Assembly (NCBI RefSeq): GCF_004331435.1
Contig: NZ_SJKA01000005.1
Location: forward strand, 372,001 to 436,000
Origin: Kribbella sindirgiensis
GTDB lineage: Bacteria > Actinomycetota > Actinomycetes > Propionibacteriales > Kribbellaceae
Reading direction: 5' to 3'
Length of the DNA: 64,000 bases
Below are positions 16,647 to 24,256 of the stretch, one piece after another (the stretch's first letter is position 1; each line of letters opens with the position of its first letter). The notes below the pieces were generated by a model. That model worked only from the letters and a program-made list of their open reading frames with translations. It did no database searches and was not told the DNA's origin. The translations under genes and the position numbers were made by a program.

Positions 16647-17620
16647 CGCGACCTCCGTCGGACGATCTGGTCGAACGCGACGGCGGCGATCACCAGGACA
16701 CCGGTCGCGACGTCCTGGTACAGGCTGTCGATACCGGCCTGTGTCAGACCGCTGCGCAGTACGGCGACGATCAGCGCCCCGACCACCGTGCCGAGGACGC
16801 TGCCGCGACCGCCGAACAGGCTGGTGCCGCCGATCACGACCGCGGTGATGCTGTCCAGGTTGCCGGTCTGGAAGGCGTTCGGGTCCGCGTTCGGGATCCG
16901 GCCAAGCGCCTGCCAGGCGGCGAACGCGTAGATCACGCCGGCGATCAGGTACACACTGAACCGGGTCCGGCCGACGTGGATACCGGTCAGCCGGGCCGCC
17001 TCGGGATCGTTGCCCAGGGCATACACATGACGACCCCAGGCGGTTCGGGTGAGCGCGTACCAGGCGACGGCGAACATCACCACGGCCAGTGTCATGCCGT
17101 GGGTGACCTTGAGCTGGCCGAACAGGTAGCCGCCTTCGCCGAGGACACCGAGGACGTCGTTGGTGACGGGGTAGGAGTTTCCCTCGGAGTAGAGACGGCC
17201 CGCCGCGAGTACGACGGTCAGCATGCCGAGCGTCACGATGAACGGCGGAAGGTTGAGCAGTGTCACCAGCGCACCGGACACCGCGCCCAGCCCCGCGCAC
17301 ACCACGAACGCGACCAGCAACGCGACTCCGGACGGACTCCCGTCGGTCACCAGACGCGCCAGGACCATCGTCCCGAGCACCATCACCGCCGCGTTCGCCA
17401 GATCGATTCCGCCCGTCAGCACGATCAGCGTCTGCCCGAGGGCCAGCGTCGCCACCACCAACGACTGCTGCATCACCAGTGAAATGTTGTCGACAGTCAG
17501 AAAGGTGCTGGTGGTCGCCGAGAACACGACCACGGCGAGGACCAGCGCGGCGAGCGGCCCGAGTGCAGGATTGTGGACAAAGGCTTCCGCGGATCGGTTC
17601 CGCAGAGTGATTGTCTGCAT
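16643..17620 (-). CDS. Sugar ABC transporter permease, RbsC/FrcC type
   Basis: 325-aa inner-membrane permease with many hydrophobic helices, such as GPLAALVLAVVVFSATTSTF and LVVATLALGQTLIVLTGGIDL. Family hallmarks are TGGIDLANAA, GALVTLLNLPPFIVTLGML and GNDPEAARLTGI, followed by GGTSLFGGRGSV. It works with the preceding binding protein (3-bp gap) and the frameshifted ATPase, whose start overlaps this stop. Substrate is inferred as fructose or a related sugar from the GH32 partner and the resemblance to Frc systems. Confidence 0.93.
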   Translation of the reverse strand: MQTITLRNRSAEAFVHNPALGPLAALVLAVVVFSATTSTFLTVDNISLVMQQSLVVATLALGQTLIVLTGGIDLANAAVMVLGTMVLARLVTDGSPSGVALLVAFVVCAGLGAVSGALVTLLNLPPFIVTLGMLTVVLAAGRLYSEGNSYPVTNDVLGVLGEGGYLFGQLKVTHGMTLAVVMFAVAWYALTRTAWGRHVYALGNDPEAARLTGIHVGRTRFSVYLIAGVIYAFAAWQALGRIPNADPNAFQTGNLDSITAVVIGGTSLFGGRGSVLGTVVGALIVAVLRSGLTQAGIDSLYQDVATGVLVIAAVAFDQIVRRRSR

Positions 17621-17623
17621 CGG

Positions 17624-18622
17624 TCAGCCCCAGCAGTTCTGGGCGCCCCAGGTGGTGTCCTTGGAGTCCAGGCCCGCCAGGGGTTTGTCGGTGATCAGCT
17701 GGGCGCCGGTGTCGATGAAACCGGTCGGCTTCTTGCCGTCCTTCGCGAACGAGACGACCGCGTCCACACCTTGCTCGGCCATCTTCTTCGGGAACTGCAT
17801 GACAGTGGCCAGGTACTTACCGGCCTTGACGTCGGCGACACCCTGGCACCCGCCGTCGATGGAGCCCACGGCAACCTTCCCGGCCAGGCCCTTCGCCGTG
17901 AGCGCCGCGACGGCGCCCCGCGCGGCCGGTTCGTTCAGGGTGTAGACGGCGTTCACCGACGAGTCCCGCTGCAGCAGGTTCTCCATCGCGGCCTGGGCCT
18001 TGTTCTGGTCGCCGTTCGTCGGGGCCGTCCCGAGGATCGCCGGATCGCCGTCCTTCAGCCCCATCCCCTGCAGGAATCCGCGGTGCCGCTGCTCGTCGAC
18101 GGTGCCGCCCGGCGTACCGTCCATCATCAGCAGCTTCGGCGCCGTCGACCCGAGCGTGGCCTTGACGTACTTGCCCTGCAGTTCGCCCGCGGTCACGTTG
18201 TTCGTCGCGTACGTCGCGTCGACCGCGTCCTTCGGGTCGGTCTCGGTGTCCAGGGCGATCACCAGAACGCCCTGCTCCTTGGCCTGTTTGAGCGCGCCGA
18301 GGATGCCGGTCGAGTTGCTCGGCGTGATCATGATTCCCTTCACGCCCTGCTGGACGAGGTTCTCGATCGCGGCGACCTGCCCCTCGTTGTCGCCGTCGAA
18401 CTTCCCGGCCACCGCGATCAGCTCGGCGCCCTTCTCCTGCGCATGCGCCTTGGCGGACTCGCGGAGCTTCACGAAGTACGGGTTGGTGTCGGTCTTCGTG
18501 ACCAGCCCGATCTTGACGGGTCCACTGCTGTCGCCGGCGCCCTCGCCGGACTTGGTCTTCGTACACGCCGACGTACCGGCGAGCGCTACGGCCAGCAGGA
18601 TCACGGGGACGGTTCTTCTCAC
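17624..18622 (-). CDS. Sugar-binding lipoprotein of an Rbs/Frc-type ABC importer
   Basis: 332-aa periplasmic-binding family 1 protein. Start GTG 18622 (VRRTVPVILL) has GGGAGG eight nucleotides upstream and yields a signal peptide with lipobox SAC; the frame is open upstream without homology. Conserved ligand-binding landmarks are LVTKTDTNPYFVKLRESA, IMITPSNSTGI, VIALDTETDP, DGTPGGTVDEQRHRGF and AVGSIDGGCQGV. The style matches fructose (FrcB-like) receptors. First gene of the operon, transcribed away from the LacI regulator across a gap with two operator-like palindromes. Confidence 0.92.
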   Translation of the reverse strand: MRRTVPVILLAVALAGTSACTKTKSGEGAGDSSGPVKIGLVTKTDTNPYFVKLRESAKAHAQEKGAELIAVAGKFDGDNEGQVAAIENLVQQGVKGIMITPSNSTGILGALKQAKEQGVLVIALDTETDPKDAVDATYATNNVTAGELQGKYVKATLGSTAPKLLMMDGTPGGTVDEQRHRGFLQGMGLKDGDPAILGTAPTNGDQNKAQAAMENLLQRDSSVNAVYTLNEPAARGAVAALTAKGLAGKVAVGSIDGGCQGVADVKAGKYLATVMQFPKKMAEQGVDAVVSFAKDGKKPTGFIDTGAQLITDKPLAGLDSKDTTWGAQNCWG

Positions 18623-18728
18623 GGGGCTGCCCTCCCGGATGGGGGTAGGCCCGGGCACTGCCGCACTGCGCAGACCCGGGCGAAGGTCTGAGGAGCGAAG
18701 CTAGACCGCCCCGCGCGGTCGCCGCTGG

Positions 18729-18752
18729 CTTTGCGCAAAGCCTTGCGCAAAG
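18729..18752. promoter_or_regulatory. Tandem LacI-type operator palindromes
   Basis: CTTTGCGCAAAG (18729-18740) is a perfect 12-bp palindrome with the central CG step typical of LacI-family sites. It is directly followed by CCTTGCGCAAAG (18741-18752), which differs at one base. They sit 28 bp before the lacI-type ATG and 107 bp before the binding-protein GTG, placed to control both divergent transcripts. Confidence 0.75.
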
Positions 18753-18779
18753 CGACACAGAGCAACGAACATACGACGG

Positions 18780-19784
18780 ATGGTCACGATGACCGAGGTC
18801 GCCCGCGCCGCCGGTGTATCGGTGAGCACGGTCTCGCACGTCGTCAACGGCACCCGCCTGGTCGCGCCGAAGACCCGGGAACGGGTCCAGCACGCGATGC
18901 GGGTCCTCGGCTACCAGCACCACCCCACCGCGCGCTCACTGGCCGCCGGATCGAACCAGACCATCGGCCTCGCGATCACCGCGGCCTCGAACCCGTACTG
19001 GGTCGAGCTGATCCAGGGCATCGACGGCGAGGCCACCCGGGCCGGCCTGAACCTGATCATCGTCGACACCCGCGACGACGCCCGGCACGAGGCGGCCGCG
19101 GTCGCGAACCTGATCGCCCACCACATCGAGGGCCTGGTGATCGCCCCCGCGGTCGGCTGGCGGGACGTCACCCTCCCGCTGCTCCGCGACCATCCGATCC
19201 CGTACGTCGTCGTGGACCGGATCGACCCCGACCTCCGGGTCGACCAGGTCGGCGTCGAGAACGAGGCGGCGACCGCGGCGGTGGTCGACCATCTGATCTC
19301 GCTCGGACACACCCGGATCGGCATGCTGCTGGGGATCGAAGGATTGTCGACAAGCAGCGAGCGGCTCCGCGGGTATCACGCCGCGCACCAGCGGGCCGGC
19401 CTGCCCGTCGATCGGGCCCTGCTGGTCGACGGATTGTCGACAAGTGACGGCGGCCGCCGGGCGGCGTGGGAACTGCTCGAACTGGACCGGCCGCCGACCG
19501 CCGTGTTCGCCGCGAACAACAACATGACGATCGGCGCCCTCGCCGCCTTCCGTGCGGCCGGGGTGAAGGTCCCGCGGGACCTCGCCATCGCGGCGTTCGA
19601 CGACTTCGCGTGGGCGGACCTGTTCAGCCCGGGCCTCACGACGGTCGCCCAGCCGTCGGCCGCGATCGGCGCCCGCGCGGTGCAGTTGCTGCTGCGCCGG
19701 ATGAACGACCCCGGCGCACCTCCGCAGGCAGTCAGACTGCCTGCGGAGATCATGCACCGCGAGTCCTGCGGATGTACGCCCTAG
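18780..19784 (+). CDS. LacI-family transcriptional regulator
   Basis: 334-aa repressor. The helix-turn-helix MTEVARAAGVSVSTVSHVVNG and hinge helix PTARSLAAGSNQTIGL (about residues 50-66) are followed by a sugar-binding core (ITAASNPYWVELIQGI, VVVDRIDPDL, FAANNNMTIGAL, AAFDDFAWADLFSPGLT). ATG 18780 is taken; ATG 18789 is an alternative three codons in. It likely represses the divergent sugar importer/GH32 operon through the tandem CTTTGCGCAAAG sites and is released by the sugar. Its 3' end contains a perfect 29-bp palindrome. Confidence 0.93.
   Translation: MVTMTEVARAAGVSVSTVSHVVNGTRLVAPKTRERVQHAMRVLGYQHHPTARSLAAGSNQTIGLAITAASNPYWVELIQGIDGEATRAGLNLIIVDTRDDARHEAAAVANLIAHHIEGLVIAPAVGWRDVTLPLLRDHPIPYVVVDRIDPDLRVDQVGVENEAATAAVVDHLISLGHTRIGMLLGIEGLSTSSERLRGYHAAHQRAGLPVDRALLVDGLSTSDGGRRAAWELLELDRPPTAVFAANNNMTIGALAAFRAAGVKVPRDLAIAAFDDFAWADLFSPGLTTVAQPSAAIGARAVQLLLRRMNDPGAPPQAVRLPAEIMHRESCGCTP
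19720..19748. repeat. Perfect 29-bp palindrome inside the 3' end of the lacI-type gene
   Basis: CTCCGCAGGCAGTC (19720-19733) and GACTGCCTGCGGAG (19735-19748) are exact reverse complements around one central A. It lies within codons for PPQAVRLPAE, 37 bp before the stop. In mRNA it would be a very stable hairpin; its role is unknown. Confidence 0.85.
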
Positions 19785-19794
19785 CTGTCCTGCC

Positions 19795-20227
19795 CTAGTG
19801 TCCTGCGCCCGAAGTTCGTGAGCCAAGTCCAGGCCCGAAGCCCTCATCACGGCCGGCCCGCGGCACCTCATCCAGCACGACCAGCGCCGACGGCATCTTT
19901 GTGCACCCACCAACCGTTCTCCGGGCGGTTGCGTGGTTGAGCCGTGCACAAAGAAGCGCCGCGACGCGACGGGGCTTTGGGGAGGTTTACCCTCCCGAAA
20001 TGGGCTGTAGAGCTCCCCGGTTCCGTCCACGGACCTCCCCAAACCGGTTTGGGGAGGTTGCCTGTTCGTCTTTGTGCACGGCTCGACCAGAAACCGGCCG
20101 GAAAAATGGTTGGTGGGTGCACAAAGATGCCGTCGGCGCTGGTCGTGCTGGGGAACGTGCCGCGGGCCAGCCGTGATGAGGGCTTCGGGCCGGACTTATC
20201 TCGCGAACTTCCGACTCAGGGCACTAG
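19795..20227. repeat. 433-bp imperfect inverted-repeat element between convergent genes
   Basis: The left arm (about 19795-19955) and right arm (about 20070-20227) are reverse complements with roughly 80-85% identity by eye, from CTAGTG at the outer left end to CACTAG at the outer right end. Each arm holds GGCATCTTTGTGCACCCACC followed by AACC. The centre contains a perfect 24-bp palindrome at 20034-20057 (arms CCTCCCCAAACC). The open frames inside mirror each other and look non-coding. The plcC stop codon lies in the right end. It fills the whole lacI-plcC gap; no gene is supported here. Confidence 0.85.
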
Positions 20228-22308
20228 CCGGTGATGCTGGGCTTGCCCGTTTCCAGGTGGCCGGACAGCCGGCGGCGGTACGTCGGATCGTCGGGGGTCG
20301 TGACCTCGACGTCGTACCAGCCGCTGTCGGTCGGCCAGAAGAGCGGGCGGGACTGCTTGCCGCGGAGCTCGACCGTCGTGGTCTTGCTGCCGTAGCCGCG
20401 GGCCTTCAGCTTGATCGTCAGCGGCTTCCGCGAGCCGTTGACCAGGTGCAACTGCAGCGCACCGGCGCGGTTCTCGATCCGTACGTCGAGGGCTGCCGCC
20501 GCACCGTCGGTCGAACCGGCGACGTCCGCCCAGAACCGGTTCGGGCCCTGGACCGCGAGTTCGAACGGTCCGTTGACGGGCATCGCGACCACGGTCGGGG
20601 TGTGCTTGTGGTGGACGTCGAAGTGCGCCGGCGCCGGGAGTTCACCGCCGTACGGATAGACGGCGAAGTGCGCCGACTGGGAGCCGTGGTTGCTGAGGGC
20701 AAGCATCAGCTTGCCGTCGGCCACCGATCCCGAAACCGCCGGCCCGTAAGGGAGTGCGCGGGCCGGACGCCGGCCGGGCTCCTGGACCGGAACCGCCTGG
20801 TCGGTCGGCGGCGCCGGGTGCCAGCGGTTGATCGGCGCCGGAACCGGGCCGGGCTTGTCGACCGACGGCTGCCGGTAACCGCGGTCGAAGTCGAACGCCG
20901 AGGTCAGGTCGCCGCAGGCCGTCCGCCGCCAGGAGCTGATGTTCGGCTCCCGGACACCGGTCCAGAGTTCGAGGAAGCGCAGGACCGAGGTGTGGTCGAA
21001 GACCTGCGAGTTCACGTGACCGCCGACCGACCACGGTGACACGACGGTCATCGGGACGCGCGGGCCGAGCCCGATCGGCTTCCCGGCGTACCAGTCGTCG
21101 CCCTCGCCCGACTCCGGCCGCGGCGCGACCGGCGGCGGGACATGGTCGAAGTACCCGTCGTTCTCGTCGAAGTTGATCAGCAGCACGGTCTTCGACCAGG
21201 TCTCCGGGTCGGAGGCGATCGCGTCGAGCACGTCGTAGATCAGGTTCGCGCTGCCGACCGGGGTGGACGAGCCGGGGTGCTCGGAGTCGACCGCGGACGG
21301 CACCAGCCAGCTCACCTTCGGCAGCGTGCCGGCCTTGATGTCGGCGCGCAGCCGCGGCACCAGCGACTCCGGCTCGGACCGGTACATCGCCTTGTGGAAC
21401 AGCGCCTGCTCGCCGGCGGGCAGCTTCCCGACCGCCGCCTCCAGCTGCCGCAGCGCGACGGCCCGCTCGGCGTCGGTCTTCGCGAACAGCTTGTCGTAGA
21501 ACTCCTCGGTCGTCCGGTAGCCGCCCGGCACGTTCTCGAGGATCCGGTGCCCGATCTCCTTGAAGGTCTTGAAGTACTCGACCGCGTTGTCGGTGAAGTT
21601 GTCCCACTCCTGGTAGATCTGCCAGGAGACACCGGCCTGCTCCAGCCGTTCCGGGTACGCGGTCCAGTCGTAGCCCTTGTGGTCGTAGGAGTACGCCGCG
21701 TTCGTCACCGCGCGCTGCGTCGTACCGGGCTCGTAGCCGACCGTGCCGGACCACAGGTAGTTGCGGTTCGGGTTGGTCGAACCGTTGACCGAGCAGTGGT
21801 ACGCGTCGCAGATCGTGAACGTCTCGGCGAGCTCGTACTGCAGCGGGATGTCGCGGCGGTCGTAGTACGTCATCGTGGCGGCCGTCTTGGCCTGCACCCA
21901 GTCGTCGTTCCAGCCGCCCGCCCAGGCCTGCGTAGCGTCGCCGTACCCGTGCGCCAGCGCGCCGAGGTACTGGATGTCGTCCGGGTTGCGGCCCGCGTCG
22001 GCGGCGGCCTTCCGGAGCGAGAACGGCAGCACCTCGCCGCCGCCCGTCTTCGGCTGGTGGAAGATGCTCTTGCCGTTGCGCAGCCGCAGCGGCTGCCGGT
22101 CGCCGTACCCGCGGATTCCGCGCAGCGCACCGTAGTAGTGGTCGAACGAGCGGTTCTCCTGCATCAGCACGATCACGTGCTCGATCGCGCGCAGCCCACC
22201 ACGCCTCACAGGTTGCGCCATCGCGGTGTGCAGTGACGGTGGGAGCAGCGACACCGCTGCCCCACCCGCCACCGAACCGAGCACCAGACGCCGAGAGATC
22301 TCAGTCAT
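20224..22308 (-). CDS. plcC: Tat-exported phosphocholine-type phospholipase C
   Basis: 694-aa phosphoesterase. A twin-arginine signal (SRRLVLGSVAGGAAV, Arg6-Arg7) leads to IEHVIVLMQENRSFDHYYG, the metal-site motif of bacterial non-haemolytic phospholipases C. Further landmarks are NGSTNPNRNYLWSG, WQIYQEWDNFTDN, LLINFDENDGYFDHVPPP and RVPMTVVSPWS. The C-terminal third (from about residue 490) matches the beta-rich C-terminal domains of the family. ATG 22308 is 7 nt after TAAGGT (22321-22316), so probably leaderless. Known function is release of phosphate-containing head groups outside the cell. Gene symbol by family only. Confidence 0.93.
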   Translation of the reverse strand: MTEISRRLVLGSVAGGAAVSLLPPSLHTAMAQPVRRGGLRAIEHVIVLMQENRSFDHYYGALRGIRGYGDRQPLRLRNGKSIFHQPKTGGGEVLPFSLRKAAADAGRNPDDIQYLGALAHGYGDATQAWAGGWNDDWVQAKTAATMTYYDRRDIPLQYELAETFTICDAYHCSVNGSTNPNRNYLWSGTVGYEPGTTQRAVTNAAYSYDHKGYDWTAYPERLEQAGVSWQIYQEWDNFTDNAVEYFKTFKEIGHRILENVPGGYRTTEEFYDKLFAKTDAERAVALRQLEAAVGKLPAGEQALFHKAMYRSEPESLVPRLRADIKAGTLPKVSWLVPSAVDSEHPGSSTPVGSANLIYDVLDAIASDPETWSKTVLLINFDENDGYFDHVPPPVAPRPESGEGDDWYAGKPIGLGPRVPMTVVSPWSVGGHVNSQVFDHTSVLRFLELWTGVREPNISSWRRTACGDLTSAFDFDRGYRQPSVDKPGPVPAPINRWHPAPPTDQAVPVQEPGRRPARALPYGPAVSGSVADGKLMLALSNHGSQSAHFAVYPYGGELPAPAHFDVHHKHTPTVVAMPVNGPFELAVQGPNRFWADVAGSTDGAAAALDVRIENRAGALQLHLVNGSRKPLTIKLKARGYGSKTTTVELRGKQSRPLFWPTDSGWYDVEVTTPDDPTYRRRLSGHLETGKPSITG

Positions 22309-22361
22309 GGTCCGGACCTTAGGGGCGGCCCGTAGCCGAAGCGAGACCTCGAGATGAACAG

Positions 22362-23441
22362 CTATCCGCGTCGAGCGATTGCTGCATCCCGCAACTGCTG
22401 AAGGGTCTGCTCGGTCGTCTCCCAGCCCATGCAGGCGTCGGTGATCGACTGGCCGTAGACCAGCTCCCGCGTCGGGTCGAGGTCCTGGCGACCCTCTTGC
22501 AGGAACGACTCCAGCATCACGCCGACGATCGCCCGGTTGCCGGCGGCCACCTGCGCACCGATCTCCTCGGCCACGACCGGCTGCCTGCGGTGGTCCTTCC
22601 GGCTGTTGCCGTGGCTGGCGTCGATGACGACGCGCTCGGCCAGGCCCGCCTTCTGCAGGAGCTCGACAGCGCCCGCCACGGACTCCGCGTCGTAGTTCGG
22701 GCCGCTGTCCGAACCGCGCAGTACCAGGTGACAGTCGGGGTTGCCGCGGGTGTGCAGGATCGCGGGGGCGCCGTCGTGGTCGATACCGGTGAAGACGTGC
22801 GGTACGGCGGCCGCCTTGATCGCGTCGACGGCGGTCGCGATCGATCCGTCCGGACGGTTCTTCATCCCGATGGGCATCGACAGACCGGACGACAGCTGCC
22901 GGTGGACCTGGCTCTCCACGGTCCGGGCGCCGATCGCACCCCAGCCGACGGTGTCCGCGATGTACTGCGGGGTGATCGGGTCGAGGAACTCGCAGCCGAC
23001 CGGCAGACCGAGCTCGCTGACCTGCACGAGCAGCCGCCGGGCGATCCGCAGACCGCGGTTCACGTCACCGGAGCCGTCCAGGCCCGGGTCGTTGATCAGG
23101 CCCTTCCAGCCCAGCGTCGAGCGCGGCTTCTCGAAGTACACCCGCATCACGACGAGCAGGCCGTCGGACAGCCGCTCCGCGACCGGGCGGAGGCGTTCGG
23201 CGTACTCGAGGGCAGCGTCGGCGTCGTGGACCGAGCACGGGCCGACGACAACCATCAGCCGGTCGTCGACGCCGTTCAGTACGTCGGTCACCGCCTGGCG
23301 GCCGTCGGCCACGGTCCGGGCGAGGTCGTCGCTGAGCGGGAACTCGTCGTGCAGCGCGAGCGGAGTGACCAACGGGACGGTCTTCTCGATCCGTCGGTCG
23401 ACGACGCGGGACTGCTCGCTCGGCTTGGGGAGGGTGTTCAT
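22362..23441 (-). CDS. 3-deoxy-7-phosphoheptulonate (DAHP) synthase, class I
   Basis: 359-aa AroF/G/H-type enzyme condensing PEP and erythrose 4-phosphate, the first step of aromatic synthesis. Landmarks are VVVGPCSVHDADAALEYA, MRVYFEKPRSTLGWKGLIND, PVGCEFLDPITPQYIAD, GIDHDGAPAILHTRGN, DASHGNSRKDH and LVYGQSITDACMGW. ATG 23441 has GGAAAGG eight nucleotides upstream; nine further in-frame codons upstream lack support. Expression is likely controlled by attenuation: a leader peptide rich in aromatic codons and a terminator hairpin lie in the 5' leader. Confidence 0.95.
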   Translation of the reverse strand: MNTLPKPSEQSRVVDRRIEKTVPLVTPLALHDEFPLSDDLARTVADGRQAVTDVLNGVDDRLMVVVGPCSVHDADAALEYAERLRPVAERLSDGLLVVMRVYFEKPRSTLGWKGLINDPGLDGSGDVNRGLRIARRLLVQVSELGLPVGCEFLDPITPQYIADTVGWGAIGARTVESQVHRQLSSGLSMPIGMKNRPDGSIATAVDAIKAAAVPHVFTGIDHDGAPAILHTRGNPDCHLVLRGSDSGPNYDAESVAGAVELLQKAGLAERVVIDASHGNSRKDHRRQPVVAEEIGAQVAAGNRAIVGVMLESFLQEGRQDLDPTRELVYGQSITDACMGWETTEQTLQQLRDAAIARRG

Positions 23442-23502
23442 TCTGGGGACCTTTCCGCCGGTCCGCATGCGTGCGACGCAGTCAGCCGGCTGGGAACGAG
23501 AA

Positions 23503-23528
23503 AAGGCAAGGACGGTTGTCCTTGCCTT
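23503..23528 (-). terminator. Attenuator terminator before DAHP synthase
   Basis: On the minus strand AAGGCAAGGAC, a 4-nt loop AACC and GTCCTTGCCTT form an 11-bp hairpin followed by TTCTC. It lies 30 bp after the leader-peptide stop and 62 bp before the DAHP synthase ATG, the position of an attenuator. Confidence 0.8.
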
Positions 23529-23558
23529 CGTGCCGGCTCTGGTGTCTGCGGTAGGGCG

Positions 23559-23627
23559 TCAGCAATCGGCTGAGTCGCCCGGCACCAGGGCCGGCCACTC
23601 AAAAAATCGCCAATAGCTACGCGTCAC
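23559..23627 (-). CDS. Aromatic leader peptide of DAHP synthase (attenuation)
   Basis: 22-codon ORF from GTG 23627 to TGA 23559. Residues 5-11 read YWRFFEW, i.e. Tyr, Trp, Phe, Phe and Trp codons within seven positions, so ribosome stalling could sense all three aromatic amino acids. A TATTGT -10 (23640-23635) ends 7 nt before the GTG, predicting a leaderless leader. It is followed by the terminator at 23503-23528 and then the DAHP synthase gene, the classical attenuation layout. The identity of the antiterminator helix was not worked out. Confidence 0.85.
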   Translation of the reverse strand: MTRSYWRFFEWPALVPGDSADC

Positions 23628-23662
23628 GAGGACGACAATAGCACCCCCGCCGGACCGGATTC

Positions 23663-23742
23663 TGGTGGGTGGGCGTCCGAGATGCAGGGTTTACGCCCGG
23701 GATCTGGGTCGCAAACCCTGCATCTCGGACGTCAACCCACCA
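23663..23742. repeat. 80-bp palindromic repeat, copy related to 42940-43016
   Basis: TGGTGGGT at the left and ACCCACCA at the right close a long stem that also pairs CGTCCGAGATGCAGGGTTT with AAACCCTGCATCTCGGACG. The loop is about CGCCCGGGATCTGGGTC. The same sequence, with scattered changes, recurs at 42940-43016, including the GGGTTTACGCCCGGGAT centre and CTCGGACGTCAACCCA. It lies upstream of the aromatic leader promoter. Confidence 0.85.
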
Positions 23743-23840
23743 ACGGTTCAGGCGGCGGGCGGTTGCTCGCGAGTAACCACCTGACCGGTGGCCTCGTTGA
23801 TCGCTGCAAGACCGGATCGAGACATCGGGGAGTGCAGCAG

Positions 23841-24197
23841 GTGGTGAGGCCGCGGACCTTCGAGTTGGTTCGGTACCGGGATCCCAGTGGCGTGTCCGGG
23901 ACCGGCGTGGTGGCGGAAGGGTGTGAGTTCACCGACGGCTCGGTGGCCCTGCGCTGGCGCGGCGACAACCCGGCGACGGCTGTCTGGCCGAACGTCGACG
24001 CGATCCTGGCCGTGCACGGCCACCAGGGTGCGACCGAGATCCGCTGGATCGACGCCCAGACCTCGCCGACCGTGCCACGGGCCGGTCTCGACAACCTCTT
24101 CGACGAGCTGCACCAGGTGCGGCCGCCGACCTCCCTGTCCGACTCGCCGCCGCCCGGCCACGCTCGTGGATGGGCGGGGGCCCGCCACCTCAGGTAG
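23841..24197 (+). CDS. Conserved small protein of unknown function (paralog B)
   Basis: 118-aa paralog of the protein at 12348-12671, sharing TFELVRY-D-SGVSGTGVVAEGC and FTDGSVALRW, then ILAVHGH-GAT--RW-D. GTG 23841 has GGGGAG at the ideal 8-nt spacing; GTG 23844 one codon later aligns exactly with the start of paralog A. Unlike paralog A, it has no obvious coupled upstream ORF. The C-terminal tail (LDNLFDELHQVRPPTSLSDS) is unrelated to that of paralog A. No known domain. It ends 38 bp before the histidine phosphatase gene and may be co-transcribed. Confidence 0.8.
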   Translation: MVRPRTFELVRYRDPSGVSGTGVVAEGCEFTDGSVALRWRGDNPATAVWPNVDAILAVHGHQGATEIRWIDAQTSPTVPRAGLDNLFDELHQVRPPTSLSDSPPPGHARGWAGARHLR

Positions 24198-24199
24198 AA

Positions 24200-24256
24200 C
24201 ATGCCCGTGACACAGATCCACTCGAGGCAGCGCCCATGTCCGTGACACAGATCTAC
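24200..24256 (+). repeat. Imperfect direct repeat around the histidine-phosphatase start
   Basis: Two 22-nt units (24200-24221 and 24235-24256), 35 bp apart, match at 20 positions and share CCGTGACACAGATC. The second contains the real ATG 24236. The first carries a decoy ATG (24201) in another frame. It looks like a small local duplication of the start region. Confidence 0.7.

Noticed and set aside
19868..20234. Three overlapping open frames with mirrored HPPT and WWVHKDAVGAGRAG-type ends
   Set aside because: The similarity between strands arises from the inverted repeat itself. No homology or ribosome site was seen.
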